A DNA stretch of 64,000 bases, from positions 45,212,574 through 45,276,573 of the forward strand of contig CM034531.1 of the NCBI GenBank assembly GCA_020002185.1, read 5' to 3'. Each line of letters begins with the position of its first letter. Position 1 is the first letter of the stretch. The DNA is from Paraescarpia echinospica (Eukaryota > Annelida > Polychaeta > Sabellida > Siboglinidae). The notes under the pieces are model-generated. The model worked only from the letters and a program-made list of their open reading frames with translations, was not told the DNA's origin and made no database searches. Both the position numbers and the translations under genes were made by a program. Below are positions 24,093 to 36,900 of the stretch, one piece after another.

Positions 24093-24119
24093 AGTTTTCA
24101 ACATTGTTCCACAAGGGGG

Positions 24120-25501
24120 GACTCGCACAGAAGCGAGGACTCGCAGAGAAGGGGGGATTCGCAGAGAAGCCTGAAACTGGAGGCATAGATAAAGGCAGCA
24201 AAAATAATTCAGCAAAGAACAGTCTGGAAAACTCTTCTGAAGCTGGGTATAAATGTGTTTGTTTAAATGCAAGGAGTATAGTAAACAAAAGAAATGAACT
24301 AAACATTATGGTAGATGATATTGACCCTCACATAATAGGTATAACCGAATCATGGGCAACCACCGATATATCAGATGCCGAATTGGGACTGACAGGATAT
24401 GTAATGTTTAGGAAAGATAGAATAGGAAGAAGGGGAGGTGGTGTTATTTTATATATTAAAGAATCTATCCAGGCTTATGAAATAAAATTAGACAGAGAAG
24501 CAGATTGCGAAGAAGCTGTTTGGTGTAACATAGTTACAGGAAACTCAACGTTAACGGTTGGATTAGTTTATCGAAGTCCAAACATAAGCATAGAAGAGAA
24601 TGAAAAAATACAAAACGCTATAAGGGAAGTGAGCAAACGGGACTGTGTTATTATGGGGGATTTTAACCATGGGCATATAAAATGGAAATCTCTACAGAGT
24701 ATGGGTAGTGAGGACCACAAGTTTTTAGTTTTAGTACAAGATAGTTTCCTTTCTCAACATGTGCTAGAACCAACCAGGGGAGAGAATGTGTTAGACTTAG
24801 TTTTGTCCTCACAGAATGAATTAGTTGACAATGTTAAATTATGTGAGCCTCTGGGAAGTAGTGATCACAACCAGATACATTTTACCATCAAAGTAAAATC
24901 AGAAAGAAATAATAAAAAGCAGTTGAGGAGAAATTTCCACAAAGGAAGATATAAGGAAATGAGGAAATATTTAGCAAAGATAGACTGGAATAATACACTG
25001 AAGAATAAGACAGCAACAGAATGCTGGAATATCTTAAAGAATGAAATAGAGTGCATCGTAGATAAATTTGTTCCCTTCAAAAAACAAGGGAAACGGACCA
25101 GAAAGAAATACTTATCGAAAGAAGCCATTAGAAAAATTAAGTATAAACAAATGATGTGGAAGTCATATAGACGTACTGGCAATGACGAAGACTACAACAT
25201 TTATAAAAAAGCACTAAACCAAGCTACAGCTGAAATTAGAAATTCAAAGAGAAGCTATGAACATAAATTAGCTTGTAATATAAAACATGACAGCAAGAGT
25301 TTTTATGCGTATGTTCGAAGCAAACAGAAAGTTCAGGATAAGGTCGGTCCTCTAGAAGATAGTGCTGGAAATATAATATCAGAAGGATTCTTAATGGCTG
25401 AAGACCTAAATGAGTATTTTAGTTCAGTGTTTACCAGAGAAGACACTAGTTCACTGCCAGTACCAGAGGCTAAGTTCAAGGGGCAGAATCAGACTATTTA
25501 A
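24120..25501 (+). pseudogene. LINE copy B endonuclease region
   Basis: Apurinic-like endonuclease: CVCLNARSIVNKRNELNIM, IIGITESWATTDI, GGGVILYIKES, VYRSPNIS, IMGDFNHGHIKW, LGSSDHNQIHFTI (catalytic D and H in SDH). It is followed by the basic linker before RT. A one-base shift near 25480 ends the frame at TAA 25499-25501. The consensus continues in another frame with SDYLRQLIVTPEMVAKK. Confidence 0.9.
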
Positions 25502-27020
25502 GACAGTTAATTGTAACCCCAGAAATGGTAGCTAAGAAAATTAGGGCTATGAAGGAAAATAAATCACCTGGAGTGGATGGTATTCCACCCAAACTACTAG
25601 TGGAAATTGTAGAACAAATTAGCATACCGCTTGCAACAGTTTTCAACTTGTCATTAGAAGAGGGAGTGGTTCCTTTAGAATGGAAAGAAGCAAACATTAT
25701 ACCGTTATTTAAAAAAGGTTCGAGAAACAAGTCAGAGAACTATAGACCAGTGAGTTTAACATCAGTGATTTGTAAATTATTAGAAAGACTAATTAAAGAT
25801 CACATGGTGGATTTTCTTGTTAAACATAACTTGATAAACCCATCTCAACATGGGTTTCTAAAAGCGAGGTCATGCTTAACAAATATGTTATGTTTTTTGG
25901 AAGATATCACTAAGTGGGTAGATGATGGATCACCAGTAGATATCATCTACTTAGATTTTCAAAAAGCTTTCGACAAAGTGCCACATCAGAGATTACTGCT
26001 TAAACTAAAAGCCCATGGCATAGGAAATGGTATAATTAACTGGATAAAAAATGGCTGATTGACAGAAGACAACGGGTAGTTGTTGATGGGGAGGCTTCAA
26101 ACTGGAAATCAGTTTTGAGTGGGGTTCCACAGGGATCAGTACTGGGACCTATATTATTCTTAATATATATAAACGATTTGGACGATGATATAGCTAGCAA
26201 GGTGTTGAAATTTGCAGATGATACAAAAGTGTTTAGAAGGATTGAAAGTGATGGTGATAGAGAGCATTTACAAGATGATCTTGACAGGTTGATCAAATGG
26301 TCTGAAAAGTGGCAAATGTTGTTCAATTTTGGGAAATGTAAATGCCTTCACACAGGACATGGGAACGAATATGTAGAATATACAATGGGGGGAACTGTAC
26401 TAAGTACTACTGTAAAAGAAAAAGACTTAGGGCTGACAATTAGTGCTGACATGAAGGTTTCAGAGCAGTGTGGAATTGCAGCTTCAAAGGGAAATCAAAT
26501 CCTTGGATTGATTAGGCGAAATATAGCATATAAAGAAAAAGAACTAATAATACCACTGTACAAAACAATAGTTAGGCCTCATTTAGAATATTGTATACAA
26601 GCGTGGAGGCCATACCGCAAGAAGGACATAGATATGCTAGAAAGAGTACAGAGGAGAGCGACTAAAATGATACCAAAACTGAGGGATCTTAGTTATGAAA
26701 AACGCCTAAAAGAATGTGGTTTAACAACACTAGAGACCAGGAGATTGAGAGGAGATCAGATAGAAGTGTTTAAAATATTGAATGGTTATGAAAATATTGA
26801 TAGAAATATGTTTTTTTCAGTTAAGAAAGATAGAAAGACTAGAGGACATGAAGTTGCATTAGTAAAGGAGCAGTGTAGATTAGACGTGAGAAAGTTCTCA
26901 TTTTCACAAAGGACGGTGAATGAATGGAACAGATTATCTGATGATTGTGTGGGTGCTAGTAGTGTGAATATGTTTAAAAATAAAATCGACACATACCTCA
27001 GAAGGGCTGGATATATGTAG
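25490..27020 (+). pseudogene. LINE copy B reverse transcriptase
   Basis: RT blocks: NKSPGVDGIPPKLL, NIIPLFKKGSRNKSENYRPV, IYLDFQKAFDKVPHQ, SGVPQGSVLGPILFLIYIND, FADDTKVF (catalytic FADD), KDLGLTISADMKVS, then the C-terminal VQRRATKMIPKLRDLSYEKR and FSFSQRTVNEWNRL. A one-base deletion in an A-run near 26045-26055 (compared with copy A at 38945-38960) stops the frame at 26058. The rest follows in another frame to 27020. Two frameshifts in total make this copy inactive. Confidence 0.92.
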
Positions 27021-27121
27021 ATAAAAGGGTTGGACTCTCGATAAGCCAAAGGGCTTCCTTGTCCACCTGCCATCTAGAGTTAATTCTCTGGATGGCAATC
27101 TTGTTAAATCTTGTCTTGTTA

Positions 27122-27620
27122 AAAGATGGCGCACGTGTAGCTTTTTGTAGCACCACCTATGGAATGCAATTTTACCGCCAAATTTAGAGTGAATCCGCAG
27201 AGGATTACTGGATTAAGCTAGTTCGATGTGTTTGAATCTTTTTGATGTGCGATGTTGACTTGTCTGTGGAAGATTTGAAATTGAAATTTTGTCAGGTAAG
27301 TTGTACTGATTAGTAAAAGTGAATAGCATACATTATGATATGATACTTGTGAATACACAGAATTGTATAATTGTACCTAAATTAATGTTTTAATTGAGAA
27401 ATAACATATAAACTGACATAGCTAGCCTGGGTGATAATTGAAGCAGTCTGCATAACTAGCAAACGATAGACCCTGCATCAAACTGGTCTGGCTACATTAT
27501 TATTATTAATTATCAGCCTAATATATAACTAGCCTTTTAATTGAAATATTGTTTGGCATACATATTATTTAATTCAGTCATTCTTGAACAGAAGTGGTAT
27601 TTCAATTATTTTTCTTTCAG
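27122..27620. other. Internal DNA of the CACTA-like element, no gene
   Basis: Lies between the 3' ends of the two convergent LINEs. No coding signature. It is probably original transposon sequence. Confidence 0.4.
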
Positions 27621-27664
27621 GTTTACGCTTACACTTACTTACACTTACAGGTTAATGGGCTGAT

Positions 27665-30510
27665 TTAGGCCATTGGCCTTTGTTGGTGCCCATATCCCTG
27701 GCTATTCCAGTGCTTGTCGAATCTAGCCTTAAACTGTGTGACGGTCTTGGCATCTACCACATGTTGTGGGAGACTGTTCCACTGATCCACGGCTCTAACT
27801 GAGAAGTAATTCTGTCTGGCCAGCAGTCTTGTTCTTTGCTTGAATAGCTTTCTCGTGTGTCCTCGTGTTGCTGTACTGTCCCTCTCCTGGAAGAATTGAC
27901 GAGCTTCAACTTTGTCGATTCCGTTAAGTATTTTGTATGTTTCAATAAGGTCGCCTCTCTGACGTCGGTAATACAACGAATGTAGTTTCAGTTGTTGTAA
28001 TCGTTGTTCATACGTGAGCTTTGCTATGCTGATAACCAGCTTGGTTGCTCTTCGTTGTACCTTTTCGAGGATGTCAATGTCCTTTGCCAGATATGGGCAC
28101 CATGTTTGTACACAAAACTCGAGGTGTGGACGAACGTATGCCCGGTAGAGTGTCACAAATGATTTCTTGGTCATGTGCTTAAAAGTTCTCTTTACCATGC
28201 CAAGAGCTTGCATGGCTTTCTTTGCTGCTTTCTGGCATTGCACTGTTGGTTTTAGGTTGGTTGTCACCCACACTCCAACGTCCTTTTCCTCTTTTGTTGT
28301 CTCGAGGTTCACTCTGGCTCCAGTCTGGTGAGTCATAGTGTATGTATTGTGTGGTGGTTTCCCCACTTGCATTAACTTGCATTTCTCAGGGTTGAATTGT
28401 AGCAACCACTCTTTACTCCAGTCTTCCAGGGTGTCAATGTCAGTTTGCAGTTGGTCTTGATCTTCCTGGTTACGGATCGTTGTGTACAGCTTCGTGTCAT
28501 CGGCAAACATCTTGATGCTGCAGTGAACCAGGTCTGGGATTTCATTCACGTAAAGAATAAAAAGAAGCGGTCCTATGACAGATCCCTGCGGAACTCCACT
28601 TGTGACGGGGGCCCACTCTGACTTAGTTCCGTTGAGTACCACCTGCTGAGTTCTGTTAGCCAGGAAAGTTTCCAGCCATCGAACCACTTTGCCTCGAATG
28701 CCGTAGGCTTCTAGCTTCTTTACCAGTCTGCAGTGAGGAACTGTGTCGAACGCTTTCTTGTAGTCCAGGTATATGACGTCCAGACCGTATCCCTCGTCCA
28801 GTGTTCGTGTCCATTCCTCAAAGGTCTCTAGTAGGTTGGTCAAACAAGACTTTCCTTCAAGAAACCCATGCTGGTTATCGTTGATGATGCTATGTTCCTT
28901 GAGAAACTTGATCATGGTTTCTCTGACGATTGCTTCCAGAGTCTTGCAGGGTATGGATGTTAGGCTGATTGGACGGTAGTTTCCGGCCTTCTCTTTAGAC
29001 CCCTTCATGAAAATTGGTGTGACTAGAGCATGTTTCTAGTCTGTAGGGATTTGACCAGTGTTTAATGATTGGCGAAATATCCAGTACATCGGCTTGGCAA
29101 GGGTTTTGCTGCACTCTTTCATTACCCATGAGTGCAACCCGTCTGGGCCTGGCGCCTTGTTGGGATGTATACTTTGTAGTTTCTTGCGTACAGTCTCTTC
29201 TGTAAATATGATGTCGGCTACACACTCGTTTGTTCTTTGTTGAAATTCTGGGATGGTGGACGTATCCTCATTTACAAACACTGACTTGAAAAAGTCACCC
29301 AGTACGTTTGCTTTTTCCTGGTCATTTTCTGTTAATCTGCCGTCTTCTGTCTCCAGCAGGCTTACTGTCACCTTTACCTTCTGTTTCGATCTCAGGTAAC
29401 CGTAGAATATATTTGGTTCCTTCTTGAAATTGTTGATTAGTTTCTCCTCGTAGTCCTTCTGTGCTCGTCTAATCTTGGTGTTTGTCTCGTTTCTCTGTTT
29501 GACATATGCAGTATAGTCTCTGTCCAGCCCCGAATTTTTGTAGCGTTTGTATAGGTCATACTTTCTCTTCACTGTTCTCAACATTTGTTTACTCCACCAT
29601 GGAGGTTTGTTGGCCATCTTGCGTTTCGGTTTCCTGAGAGGGACATTTTCTCTCACTGCCTTTGAGATCTCCTTGAGTTTAGTCCAAATAGTGTTTACAC
29701 TGTTTCCCTGAAACTTACTCTCCCAGTCAATCTTGCTCAGGGATTCATTGATTGCTTCGTAGTTGCCTTTGGGGTAGTTTCTCGAACCGCTTGGTCTGTT
29801 GTTGACTGGTGCTTCTGCGTAGCATGTGTAAGTCCACAGTAAGTATTCGTGGTCGCTACACCCCAGTGGTGGTAGATGAGTGACTTTGTCAACCATGTAT
29901 TGTTCGTTTGAAAACACTAGATCAAGTGTAGAAGGTTGTTGGCCCGGTCTCAGTCTGGTCGGTTTGACAATGTGTTGAATCAGGTAGGCGTCTTGTGTTG
30001 CATCAAAAAACTTGGCTGCTGTGGAGTGTTCGCTCCCACTTACTGTGTGGTCTTCCCATTTAATCTCTGGAAAGTTGAAGTCTCCCATCAGCAGGATGTG
30101 TGAGTATCCATGCATTTCTTGCAAATGTTTTATTGCGTCTATTGGTCTGGTGTTGTTCTCGTCGGTTGTCTTCTGTGTCCTATACACAATTCCTGCTAAC
30201 AGCTGGTCTTTGTTGTTTAGCTTAACTGACACCCACATTGAGTCTTCTATTTCCAGGTTGTTCATTTCTTGGCAGGGCATAGCTGGTAGGTCTTTGTGTA
30301 TATACATTAGTACTCCTCCACCAATAGATTCCCTTCTATCACTTCTGAACATATTGTAGGCGCCCATGTTCATCTCACAGTCACCTATATCTGAACTGCA
30401 CCATGTTTCTGTGATTCCTATGATTTTCGGTTCGTAACTCTGAGTTTGTGCTTGGAACTCGTGGAACTTGTTTTTTTATACGTTGTGCATTTGCTTGATA
30501 ACACTTAAAC
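27665..30510 (-). pseudogene. CR1 ORF2: endonuclease and reverse transcriptase with one TAG
   Basis: The endonuclease begins near MFKCYQANAQRI (30510), then IIGITETWCSSDIGD, GGGVLMYIHKDLP, MGDFNFPEIKWED, GCSDHEYLLW. RT: NKAPGPDGLHSWVMKE, NYRPISLTSIPCKTLE, VIYLDYKKAFDTVPHCRL, SGVPQGSVIGPLLFILYVNE, FADDTKLY (catalytic), VQRRATKLVISIAKLTYEQR and a full C-terminus to 27665. TAG at 29036-29038 falls where the family has Trp (IPTD-stop-KHALVTPIF), so it looks like TGG to TAG. An A7 run near 30473 shifts the first ~14 residues out of frame. Confidence 0.93.
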
Positions 30511-31691
30511 ATGGAACTTTGTGCTTGTGCTTGATTATTTACACTGTTCGTTGTCAGGTTTGGGTGTCTCACTGGCTTGGGGTTTTTTTTTGAGTGCGTA
30601 CCCTCCTCTGCACTATTCTCCCGTTTTTTTTTTATCATATACCTGTTTTCTCCAGAATCAATGTTTTTCTCAGTTAGTTCTGCCCGAAGAGCCTTGTCTT
30701 TCTCTCTCTCCTTTGGGGTCATGTCAGGTGTGATGAACACTTTCCTGATATTGCTGGGGTTGTTTTCATTCCGGAGTTTAGTACAGTTTTTCATGATGGC
30801 TGCTTTTTCCTGGTCATTTCCTACCTGCACCATCAGCAGCCTTGGTCGCGGTCCTTTCTTGCCTAACCTTACTGCACGCTTGATGTCCACCGTCACCCCC
30901 AGGTACTCTTCGAAGATAGACTTCATGTGATCCATGTCTTGTTGTTTCCGTTCTTGTCCTTCATCCGATGTTGGTTCTGGTATGTTGTGAACTATCACAT
31001 TGAGACGCCTTTTTGCTTTGTCGTTTTCTTCTCCCAGGTAGTTTCCCACTGCTGCCTCAATACTGCTTTGGGTTAACTCACTCAGTGGTTTGATTCTGTC
31101 CTCGACACTTGATGCAAGTTCAGAAAGCTTTTCATCTACTCTCGCCTCTAGCGCACAGCAGGTGACGTCCATCTTGGTTTCCACGTTTTCTTCAACCACT
31201 TCCAGCTTGTGTTCTACTACTTTCAGCCTCATCTCGAATTTGTTCTGCTTTTCCCGCACATCGTTAAAGAATCTCAAAGTCATGTTCACTTTAGGTTGGC
31301 ATTTGGTACAGAAAAACATTATTTTGGGTGACGATTCGGATAACATATTATATTCAGTTGCGTTTAGCCCTGCGCATACCCTGTGCTCCCACCGGCTGCA
31401 CCACTGACACTCGGCTCCGTTGTCCACCTGTGTAACAACTTTCCCGCAAGTTACACAATTGTCATCTGTGTCTGTGTCATGTTCATTGGTATTGATCGTG
31501 GTATTGGCACCCACAACTATATCATCATCTTGCCTTACCGGAGATTCTGCGTCTTCGTTGTTTCTTCCGGCTTTGCTTTCGGCTCTCCCGCGGTTGCGGC
31601 CATGTTTGTTATGATCCGGTGCCGTCGATTGGGACGATTTTTCGTGTTGCTTGCTCTTTACACTAGCACTGTTTTTTCTGGGGTTTTCCAT
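30381..31691 (-). CDS. CR1 ORF1 protein with PHD-type zinc finger and coiled coil
   Basis: 436 residues. A basic, polar N-terminus (MENPRKNSASVKSKQHEKSS) is followed by a PHD-like finger CVTCGKVV...CQWCSRWEHRVCAG...CTKC at about residues 80-130, then a coiled coil (about 140-215) and an RRLNVIVHNIPEPTSDEG block like the RNA-binding ORF1 of many CR1/L2 elements. The last ~40 residues are really the start of ORF2 read before a frameshift, so the native ORF1 end is uncertain. Its job is probably nucleic-acid binding and chaperoning of the retrotransposon RNA. Confidence 0.88.
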   Translation of the reverse strand: MENPRKNSASVKSKQHEKSSQSTAPDHNKHGRNRGRAESKAGRNNEDAESPVRQDDDIVVGANTTINTNEHDTDTDDNCVTCGKVVTQVDNGAECQWCSRWEHRVCAGLNATEYNMLSESSPKIMFFCTKCQPKVNMTLRFFNDVREKQNKFEMRLKVVEHKLEVVEENVETKMDVTCCALEARVDEKLSELASSVEDRIKPLSELTQSSIEAAVGNYLGEENDKAKRRLNVIVHNIPEPTSDEGQERKQQDMDHMKSIFEEYLGVTVDIKRAVRLGKKGPRPRLLMVQVGNDQEKAAIMKNCTKLRNENNPSNIRKVFITPDMTPKEREKDKALRAELTEKNIDSGENRYMIKKKRENSAEEGTHSKKNPKPVRHPNLTTNSVNNQAQAQSSMFKCYQANAQRIKKQVPRVPSTNSELRTENHRNHRNMVQFRYR

Positions 31692-31904
31692 CTAGCCTAA
31701 TACGGGACAGGGCAGCCAACAAAAAGCCTGGCTAAAACAACTACCATACAACCTGCGATCCGCTTCTTCAATTTTTTTTCTCAGCTTCGAAAAACAGCGT
31801 GCCTCGTTACCACGGGGTTTATTGGATATATAAGTTGGCAGTCCAATTAAAGCATGTCGTATTGTACAAAACGTTGAAAAATTCTAGCAGGAGTCGAGAA
31901 ACAT

Positions 31905-33829
31905 ATGCAAAATATTGCAAACAATGATGAGAATAATGAAATGACAGGCACTGCACAGCGTGACGTGGGATGTAGTCAGGGATCAGAAGTAGGACACAGC
32001 CACAGGATGGTAGATGTAGAAGGAGATAGTCATCATATTCATAATGATGTGGATGGGGGCCATCCTCAAGACAATGATCCAAACTCTTCACCATCTTCAT
32101 CTGATGGTGAAAATGACGACGAACATTATCAAAATGGTCTCTATTCTTTGTTGGCTAGATGGGCAATAACAATTCCACCCTGATCTACCTAAAGACCCCA
32201 GAACACTATTGTCAACAACAAAAGTTTATGGCATTAAACCAATAGCTGGTGGTTTGTACTACCATTTTGGAATTACAGTGGCAATCAAGTCTGCACTTGC
32301 TCTTGATCCCAAGCTGAAAAACTGTGACACTATACAGCTGCAGTTAAATATTGATGGGCTTCCATTGTTCAAGAGCAGCAATGTACAATTTTGGCCAATA
32401 TTTGGGCGATTGGCACAATCAAGCAACACAGAACCATTTGCAATAGGATTGTTCTCTGGGAAGTCAAAGCCTTGTCATCCGGATGAGTTTTTACAGGATT
32501 TTGTGGAAGAAATGGCTGATCTTCAAACAAACGGTTTGAATTTCAATGGTCAACTGTTCAACATAGCCATTTCCAATTTTGTGTGTGATGCTCCAGCAAG
32601 TGCTTACATCAAATCTGTCAAGTCCCATTCTGGTTATTCAGATTGCGATAAATGTACACAGACTGGAGAGTACAAGGGAAAGATGACTTTTCCAGAAACT
32701 AATGCCCCATTGCGCACAGACATTGCATTTGATGAAATGGTCGATGAGGATCACCATGTACGGCAATGTGCACTGAGACGGCTATCACCACCACTGGGCA
32801 TGGTTTCACAGTTCACATTAGATTACATGCATTTAGTCTGCCTTGGTGTGATGAAGCGTCTCCTCTTACTGTGGATGAAGGGTCCTCTCCATTGTCGTTT
32901 AGGGGGTCAGGCAAAACAATTCATTTCAGAATGTCTTTTGTTTATGCATAATCACATTCCAAAGGACTTTGCTAGAAAGCCCAGGGCTCTTGCTGAAATT
33001 GACAGATGGAAGGCTACTGAATTTAGGCTTTTTTTCTGCTATGTACCGGCCCAATTGCTTTGAAAGACAAAATAGCTAAAGAATTGTATGATAACTTTCT
33101 GTTACTATCAGTTGCCATCCACCTGCTAGCAAATCCTGCTTCAGCATGTAGTGTGATTTTATGTGACTATGCTCATAATCTCTTAGTTCTTTTCAATCAA
33201 CACTTTTCGCAGCTTTATGGACCAGACAAAGTGACATACAATGTTCATGGCTTAGTTCATTTAGCAAAAGATGTAAAAGTTCATGGTAATCTTGACCAGT
33301 TTTCTGCATTTCCATTTGAAAATTTTCTTGGACAGCTAAAAAAATGGTCAGAAAGCCAAACTTTGTGTTCCAGCAGGTGATTATGAGAATAGCGGAGAAG
33401 TCCAAATTACCTGCTGGTTTTTATGATCACCCAGGCTTATTTGTTCCCAGTTTGAAAAAAACCCACGCACGTGGCCCACTCCCAAGAGGAAATATGTATT
33501 TTCCATGTTCCCAATATGGGGAAGCACAATTAAAGGATTTTACTATTGCAGCTGAAGTACCTAACCATTATGTTAAAATTGGTTCAAAGGTTGCTCTTGT
33601 ACAGAATATTCTCCAGTGTGACACAGGGATTTACGTTGTCTACAAACTGTTCCTCTCACACAAAGCCTTCTTCACTTATCCTTTAGATTCAGAAAAGCTG
33701 GATATTCATATTGTAGAAAATGTGAGAGAAGTACTCTATGTCATTAATGTTGAATTTATCGAGGGAAAATATATGTTACTACCATTTGGAAGAGTGCACG
33801 TTGCAATGCCTTTCATTCATACTGTTTGA
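31905..33829 (+). pseudogene. CACTA-like (Tnp2-type) transposase, three frameshifts
   Basis: Starts MQNIANNDENNEM with an acidic N-terminus ending LLARWAI. A shift and small deletion near 32175 lead to HPDLPKDPRTLL (frame of 32209). Then LNIDGLPLFKSSNVQFWPIF, CDKCTQTGEY, LDYMHLVCLGVMKRLLLLW. A shift near 33045 leads to GPIALKDKIAKELYDNF, then YNVHGLVHLAKDVKVHG and PFENFLGQLKK. A shift in an A-run near 33340 leads to MVRKPNFVFQQVIMRIAEKS and the C-terminus to 33829. The IDGLPLFKS and FENFL blocks are typical of the animal EnSpm/CACTA-like transposases I recall. It excised and inserted the element when intact. Confidence 0.82.
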
Positions 33830-33915
33830 TTTCTCATAACTGTGATTTTTCTGAATTGCCTTACTAATTTATCCAATGTAAATTCATTTTAAAATATTTT
33901 TGTTGGTCTCCAGCA

Positions 33916-36900
33916 TGTATGTTGTGGTGGTCTTTGATGAGCACAATGAAGTTGACGTTGTGTCATCAAACTGGCTTATTAACAAAACTAAGACGTACTG
34001 GCCTCCATTCAAATCATCACAAGTGATTCTTATCACTTTCACATTGATAATATAGCTATATAAATATAGAACTATTTGACTGCTTTATTCTATCATATTG
34101 ACATTATTGTGATAAAATATACATGAAAAATATTTTAACCCAGTTTAGCCCAAAATGGAGGTTTAGTGTCGGGTGGGAGTCTTACATTCTTAAAAAGGTT
34201 AGGGATTATGTTTATATCCTAAACAAATACATCTGATTTCTGATCCTTGCCCATGACTATTCTTGTGATGTCTTCATATTATATTGTAGTGAGCTATGAT
34301 GAGGGGCGACAAAAGGCACGTAAAGGTGAATTTACAGCTGATGTCCAAACAGAAGAAGAAGATCAAAGCAAAAGACCAAAGAGGTGTGTTAATAATTGTT
34401 GGATTAACACCAGCTGTAGCAAGTATAGACTATTAAGTTAGTTATATTAGACAAACGGAGTAGTTGGTACGCAGTCTGCAGAAATATTTAATAGTGGTTA
34501 GTTTGTCCGAAAATAGCTCAGATGAGCTAATGTTATGCAATTCCACATGTGAATAAAGCTTCTTGTATCTTGTAGTTAAAACTACCCATGACAGTTACAT
34601 AATTGCACAGTCATCAACCAGGGTTGGGGTTTAACCAGGACTAAACTGGTTTTGCCCAGCCCAGTGGGTTAAACCAGGTTTTTAATAGTTTAACCCGGGT
34701 TAAGCCTAAGTTAAATTAGACTTTACTCTATCGGAGATCTCAGGATGATATTATCAGAGGGACATTCTCAATATTATATTAGTTGGTATATAGATTGATG
34801 ATGGTTTAAAATTGTTGTATATCCACCTTATGCAAATTACTTATACTAGACACCAGTTCAGACCATAATCCTTTTATGTATTTAAACCAGCCCAGAAAGT
34901 CCAAAATAAAAGGCCTTTTTATCAGTGTGCCATTAATTACTAGCTGAGTCTTCTGAAGATGTGCAGTGATTCCAGTCAGACAATCTACCCTAGTACAGTG
35001 TGGTGTCAGCTTGCAGGTTATGGAACAGGAGGATATAGAGCCTTGCAGACTGGTAAGTGGTAATCTACCCTTTGTGTTCACTGCCAATAACTGGATTCAT
35101 CATCAATCCTCCAAAGATACCTGAGCCACCACATATTCATGGTCAAGTTGATTAGCTCAACTCACAAACTAAGACAATACACAACACTGAATGACAGTGT
35201 CCAGAGTGAGGCCTAAGCAGTGTCTTCCAATTGCTGAATAGATCAATTAACCCTGCCCCCCAGTCCCAAGTGGGGTGACATTGTGCACAGGTGTTCATTA
35301 ATCCTTAGTGAATGTACTTTGTGTGCTTTATTCTTTCATATTGTGACAAAATGTGGCTAAAAATAGCTTAACCCGGGTTTAACCCAGTTTAGCCCAAAAT
35401 GGAGATTTAGCCCAACCCGGGTTAAACCAGGGTTTAACCCGGGGGCACGTTAACTTGCAAACATTATCATCAACATCTGTTTCAACAACAACATTATGCA
35501 TTAACCCTAAACTCCTATAAATCTTTATGAAGCAACATCATATGTTTGCATAGAAAAAGGTGTCTTGATGTGATATGATAAAGTATTCAACAACAGATTT
35601 CTTGTTTGTCCTAGATACACACAGAAGCCAGCTCATCTGCAAGATGACAGTGAAGATGACGATGTTGATGATGAATGCAAATCATTAGTCAGGAAATCGG
35701 AAAAAGGTCGAAGTGGAAAGGCATGTCATGCTAGACTGCAACGGGCACCCACACCACCAACAGTTCCTGGTATTTATCTTCCTGAAATGATTACTTTCCT
35801 TTCTGTGTGAATGCCTGACCAATATATTATATAGTTTCTTGTAATATATTGGTCAATGGTCATACTTCGTAATGGAATAATGAGTAATCTTAGACACACA
35901 TGTTGCAATGAATTCCATCATAGACCAGTTTAATAACATCCATTTATGACACATTTGTGTTATTCAGGTGCTAATCAACGTCTTTATAATTCGAATCACC
36001 TTGTAAATCACTGGTTTGCCCATGTGATTCTGGTACTATAATATAAAGTGCTGCTATGTGCTTGTTATTAATTGTCAAGTATTCCAGGCTGGCGTGTTGT
36101 TTGTTTGTATCTTTGTAAATACACACTTCATGTTTTCAGATTTGAAAGATGAGAGTATTCCAAAGTGGAGGACCACACCAAGTACTCCACCAAGTTGGAG
36201 GACACCTTCATCTGCGTTGGGATCAGCAGTGTTATCGCCATCAACAACCAGACAGTTTTCAGGTAATTATTCCAATCCTAACATATGGCCACAATACAAG
36301 ATATGAACATCTATATCCTTTATCTTTACCTGCTTTACAGCTTTAGCCCTGACACAAATATGTAGGTGTATAAAGAGTGCAAAAGCCTTGTTTTTGCAAG
36401 TTTAAAAACGAAATAAGATTAGATTTATTGCCATGTGTTATCATTGCAGTCAATACAATAAAACATTGGAAAGTGTTACGATGTTGGGTCGGACAAGTAC
36501 GTATTCATGACAATACTCTCATGCAGAAAAAATGCATTAAAATATACTAGTAATAAAACGAAAAAATATATATTTTCATGCACAGTAAATGCTATCTTAA
36601 AATAAACTCTTGACTATATTAGCACGTAGCCATCTCTATACATGTTTTCTATTATGTGTACTAGTCAAGGTGCATAGTATTTTTTAAATACTCTACATGT
36701 TGTATTTATTTTTGGCAGCTTTTGAGAGGGAGATGCTGTCAGGTATGACAGCCATCCAACTGACACTGGGTGGCGTGGTGCAAGAGCTGGCCACTCTGCG
36801 GAAGCAGATAAAAACACTGCATAGTGGAGACGTTAAAGAGCTGCCAGAGGACATAGATTTCCCACTGCCAAGTGTAAACAAAGTTGAGGAGCTGGAGGTC

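Larger units (their letters stand above)
24093..27121 (+). mobile_element. LINE copy B (CR1-like), nearly full length, inside the CACTA-like element
   Basis: Endonuclease ORF, RT ORF and a shared 3' end (CTAGAGTTAATTCTCTGG, then GGCAATCTTGTTAAATCTTG), also found at the end of copy A (about 40004). It lies between the left subterminal repeats and the antisense CR1, so it entered the transposon secondarily. It is the same family as copy A. Confidence 0.88.
27622..31735 (-). mobile_element. CR1-type LINE, almost intact, antisense inside the CACTA-like element
   Basis: ORF1 with a PHD-like finger, then ORF2 with endonuclease and RT. The 3' tail on its own strand is a TGTAAG/TAAG short repeat (about 27622-27655). 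Only two lesions are seen in ORF2: a 1-nt shift in an A-run near 30473 and a TAG at 29036-29038. Its 3' end faces the 3' end of LINE copy B. Confidence 0.9.

Noticed and set aside
23911..24306. 131-residue - strand ORF at the left transposon end
   Set aside because: Lies across TIR subterminal repeats and the LINE on the other strand; no signature.
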